Positions 61,119-64,000 of a stretch of 64,000 nt of DNA are shown here, piece by piece. The position numbers and the translations under genes are program-made. Origin of the DNA: Dimorphilus gyrociliatus (lineage: Eukaryota > Annelida > Polychaeta > Dinophilidae); assembly GCA_904063045.1 (NCBI GenBank), contig CAJFCJ010000001.1, positions 3,541,501 through 3,605,500 of the forward strand, written 5' to 3'. A model generated the notes under the pieces. It ran no database searches and was not told where the DNA came from. It was given only the letters and a program-made list of their open reading frames with translations. Numbering within the stretch: position 1 is the first letter of the stretch; every line of letters begins with the position of its first letter.

Positions 61119-61393
61119 TGAGAAATATGAAGAAATTCTCACGAAGTGAAACGCCTCAGTCTGCTATGGAAACTACAACTGGTTGAAAAATTGAGGAGCG
61201 CTTTTAGGTTGCAAATAATTTATATATTCACAATTTTTTTCCGTTCAGCCTACCTTTTTTTATGCTTTCAATAATGGAAACTCTGAAAGCCGGATATTTT
61301 TTCTAGTTCTATTAATAGATTGTCGTTTGTTCGATCTCTTATTCCAAGAACAAGACTTAAGTCGTCGTCGTTGTTTGTTTGTTTATTGATTAA

Positions 61394-63400
61394 TTAAAAG
61401 AATATTTGGCTTGTGTTTTTGTAGAAAGGACATAATTTGGTTAAATTTTCTATTAAAATAGTTTGTCTCTCACTTAAATGACAATTGTTAAAATTAATTT
61501 TGTTTAGGGAATTTAACGAAGACTTTAACCCTTCAAGTATTCTCTCGAATGCCTTTCCGTATCTTGTATTATTCGATAAGTTTATCTCTTGCAATGATGA
61601 GCACTTTTCAAACAAATCTCCCAAACAGTAAGCTTCTTCTTCGTTCAAGTCGCAATCGCTAAAGCTTATGTTTAAAAGCGTTTGCGAAGAGGTTGATAAT
61701 CCGTCGAATATCTTCTCGAATCCTTCTCCGCTCACTCTACTCTTCGTCATATAGAATTCTCCCAACCAAATACAATCTTTCAATAGAGCACCCAACCGGA
61801 AACCCGTTTTTTTGTTCAGTTTACACCCTGAAAGACAGATCTTTGACAATGAACGACACGAAGTGCCAAGTCCCGCGAAGAGTTTCTCAAATCCTCTTTC
61901 GGCGCATGCGCTAGAAATAAATTGAATTTCTCGAAGAGAAGTGCACTGTTCTAATAGATCACCCAAAGCAACAGTCTCCCCATCGTTGAAAGAATATTCG
62001 TCATTGTTGATTTTTAAAAGATTGCCCGAAGACGACTTTAAACCGTGAATTATTCTTCCGATTCCCTTTTTTCCGTGCTTATTATCCGTAAAGAATTTCA
62101 TTTGTCGAATTGAATTGCAGCCTTTGAGAAAATCACCCAACAGACAACACTCTCCCTCAGACAATTGACATTTAATATTTATCTCTAAAAGGGAATTTGA
62201 AGATGATTTCAATCCTTTCAAGATCTTTTCCAATCCATTTTTTTGGATATCATTCTCGTTCAAGCGAATCTCTTCCAATCGCCTACAATCTTTTAATAAA
62301 TTGCCTAATTTGGCACTTGATCTTTCACTTAAACTCAACTTACCGAGCTCAAGTTTTATTAGGCAATCCGACGATGATTTTAACCCATCGAATATCCACT
62401 CTAACCCCTTTACGTAGTTGTCGGCGCCTTGAAAATGGATTTCTCTTAATGAATTACACCGTTTGAATAAGTCACCCAGCGAATATCCCTCCTCTTCGGT
62501 TAGACTAACGTTTACAAGGGCAATCTTGAAAAGAGAGGCTGAGGAGGATTGTAGGGCGATAAAGATTTTCTTTTTCAACTCGTGACCGTAACCACCGAGC
62601 GAGCACAAGTAGATTTGTCTTAACGAAGAGCATTGCGCTAAAAAGTCCCCTAACCAAATGCACACCTTTTCGTTTAGCTGAAGAGATAGTTTAACGTTTA
62701 GGAGATGTTCCACTGAAGATTTCAATCCGTCGAATGTCTTCTTCAGTCCTTCTCTACATTTAGTGTCAAAGCTCAAATCTATTTCTTGCATCATAGTACA
62801 CTGTTTGAGTAAATCGCCTAAAGAGGACGACTGTATTCCAGTCAGGGAACAGTCGATCACTTCGATTTTTACTAGACAATTTGACGAAGATTTCAATCCT
62901 TCGCAAATCTCTTGAAATCCTTTTTGCCAAGTTGCCGAATTTAAACACTTCAGATGATTTACAGTTTCTTCCAGCCGTATCACCTTTATCCAACAACAAT
63001 TCGACAACAATCTTCCCAAATAGTTGATATCCGACGACTGAAGATTGCAATTAATCATTTCGAAATTTTCCAGCAAAGGTGAAAGATGTAGTTTATTAAT
63101 TTGATGATAGTTTGTTAACGATAAGGATTTAACTGGATGATTCCTTAAAAATCCACCATTCAATCCTTCTGCTAAGTCTTTATTCTTCATCTTAACCGAC
63201 GTTAATTGCATTATATTCGAAGAGAAAAAGTTCATATCGTTCAAACAGTAGTTGTACTGATCGTTACAAATATAACTAAAAATTTCCATACCAAGCGAAT
63301 GAGGTATAAGCAAACAGTTCTTTTTACAAACTTCACTCATCAGACGTAAGCTTCTCACGACAAATCTAAGCGACAACTCTTTCAACTTTTCAACGTACAT
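61394..63400 (-). CDS. intronless LRR protein D with ZER1/ZYG11-like N-terminal box
   Basis: A single open frame of 668 residues from ATG at 63400. Residues 5-18 show KL-x3-S-x3-V-x3-L, and LIPHSLGMEIF follows. The cap carries MNFFSSNIMQLTS and GFLRNHPVKSLSL. About eight full 57-residue double LRRs and a partial one follow. Their framework (LGDLLKxCxSLREI, GLKSSS) is conserved while the intervening positions differ more than in genes A-C, making this the most divergent array. A TTTATT in plus orientation at about 61382 gives an AATAAA only a few bases beyond the stop. The upstream side (63401-64000) would hold its promoter. Confidence 0.88.
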   Translation of the reverse strand: MYVEKLKELSLRFVVRSLRLMSEVCKKNCLLIPHSLGMEIFSYICNDQYNYCLNDMNFFSSNIMQLTSVKMKNKDLAEGLNGGFLRNHPVKSLSLTNYHQINKLHLSPLLENFEMINCNLQSSDINYLGRLLSNCCWIKVIRLEETVNHLKCLNSATWQKGFQEICEGLKSSSNCLVKIEVIDCSLTGIQSSSLGDLLKQCTMMQEIDLSFDTKCREGLKKTFDGLKSSVEHLLNVKLSLQLNEKVCIWLGDFLAQCSSLRQIYLCSLGGYGHELKKKIFIALQSSSASLFKIALVNVSLTEEEGYSLGDLFKRCNSLREIHFQGADNYVKGLEWIFDGLKSSSDCLIKLELGKLSLSERSSAKLGNLLKDCRRLEEIRLNENDIQKNGLEKILKGLKSSSNSLLEINIKCQLSEGECCLLGDFLKGCNSIRQMKFFTDNKHGKKGIGRIIHGLKSSSGNLLKINNDEYSFNDGETVALGDLLEQCTSLREIQFISSACAERGFEKLFAGLGTSCRSLSKICLSGCKLNKKTGFRLGALLKDCIWLGEFYMTKSRVSGEGFEKIFDGLSTSSQTLLNISFSDCDLNEEEAYCLGDLFEKCSSLQEINLSNNTRYGKAFERILEGLKSSLNSLNKINFNNCHLSERQTILIENLTKLCPFYKNTSQIFF

Positions 63401-63604
63401 CCTTCTTCTGCTCTTCCTCCTACGATTATGTTTTGTTAGAGATGGGCGAACAGTTAATCACTACAACATGATTATTCCCATGGTATCCTTCCTTATAACA
63501 ACCTTACCAGCCTAATTCGCAAGTAACCTTACCAATTGTTTTCCCCCCCGGATAGAGCTGATGATTTTTGATTAATGATTGCATGCTATTATTTTCTTTA
63601 CCGT

Positions 63605-63642
<38 letters not shown>

Positions 63643-64000
63643 TCTCTCCAAACTTTTTCTCTATAAACCGTAACGCTCTTAAAATGTTTGTTTGAATCTT
63701 CTCTCCTCCACTATCCTCCAATTCAGTGTTGAAAGAGTAAATACTTGCGAAAAGTAAAGGAAAATGACCCTTTCTACTCGATTTTATCCTCGGAATAATG
63801 ATAGATGATATATAAAGAATCTACGCTATAAATCTTAATCATTTATTCAAAACGAATATAGTCACTTATAATTTAACAAATGATTAAACGATTTGAATAA
63901 GAACATTCAACTATAACCATAGTTGCCATGACTATTCCGTGGTTATAACTACAGTTGACTTTTAGCGGATGATATGAGAACTAATTAATGAATTTTATTT
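63401..64000. other. 5' flank of LRR gene D
   Basis: AT-rich sequence with a TC microsatellite and no coding frame; it presumably includes the promoter of gene D. Confidence 0.5.
63607..63635. repeat. (TC)n microsatellite
   Basis: A TC run about 200 bases upstream of the start of LRR gene D. Confidence 0.9.

Noticed and set aside
61119-61142. Eight extra N-terminal codons on LRR gene C
   Set aside because: They begin with GTG; the ATG at 61118 aligns better with the other family members.
1-64000. Transposons, viral insertions, CRISPR arrays, rRNA or tRNA genes
   Set aside because: No transposase, reverse transcriptase, capsid or long terminal repeat was seen, and no cloverleaf with consistent A and B boxes could be drawn by eye. 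A dedicated tRNA and repeat scan could still find degenerate copies.

Overview
The window reads as nuclear DNA of a bilaterian invertebrate, most likely a marine lophotrochozoan with a compact-intron genome such as a small annelid. This is inference. It rests on spliced genes with GT-AG introns often only 54-90 bases long, a low G+C background by eye, invertebrate-type aminergic receptors (Dop1R1-like and OAMB/alpha1-octopamine-like), a metazoan TRAF, and a CYP3-clan P450. No prokaryotic operon, transposase, reverse transcriptase, CRISPR array, rRNA or convincing tRNA gene was seen.

Layout. Bases 1-5007 hold no gene that can be supported. An intronless dopamine D1-like receptor lies at 5008-6066 (+). 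Bases 6067-18002 are a 12 kb gene desert of microsatellites and homopurine/homopyrimidine tracts. A two-exon FAM124-family gene follows on the minus strand (18003-19854). Then come a small secreted cysteine-rich orphan (23759-24798, +), a three-exon TRAF4-like adaptor (25364-27044, +) and a secreted single EF-hand protein (29091-29813, +). A 7.6 kb desert separates these from a three-exon octopamine alpha1-like receptor (37403-41854, +), whose first intron appears to be GC-AG. A 13-exon cytochrome P450 lies at 46446-49696 (+), and a seven-exon secreted fucolectin-like repeat protein at 51610-53777 (+).

Bases 54180-63400 hold the most unusual part: four intronless leucine-rich-repeat genes (orientations -, +, -, -). 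They share a ~130-residue N-terminal cap followed by 57-residue ribonuclease-inhibitor-type double repeats. The cap has the spacing of an Elongin-BC box plus a downstream [LI]P...G..[IV]F motif, as in ZER1/ZYG11-type Cul2 substrate receptors. The repeat number differs from gene to gene. My working hypothesis is a lineage-specific family of Cul2 ubiquitin-ligase receptors, or a related recognition family, built on a variable LRR scaffold.

The genes do not form one pathway. The two receptors detect biogenic amines, TRAF and possibly the LRR proteins belong to ubiquitin or immune signalling, the P450 to oxidative metabolism, and the lectin-like, EF-hand and Cys-rich proteins to the secretory pathway. 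Exon boundaries were set by hand from splice sites, reading phase and remembered family patterns, without transcript data.
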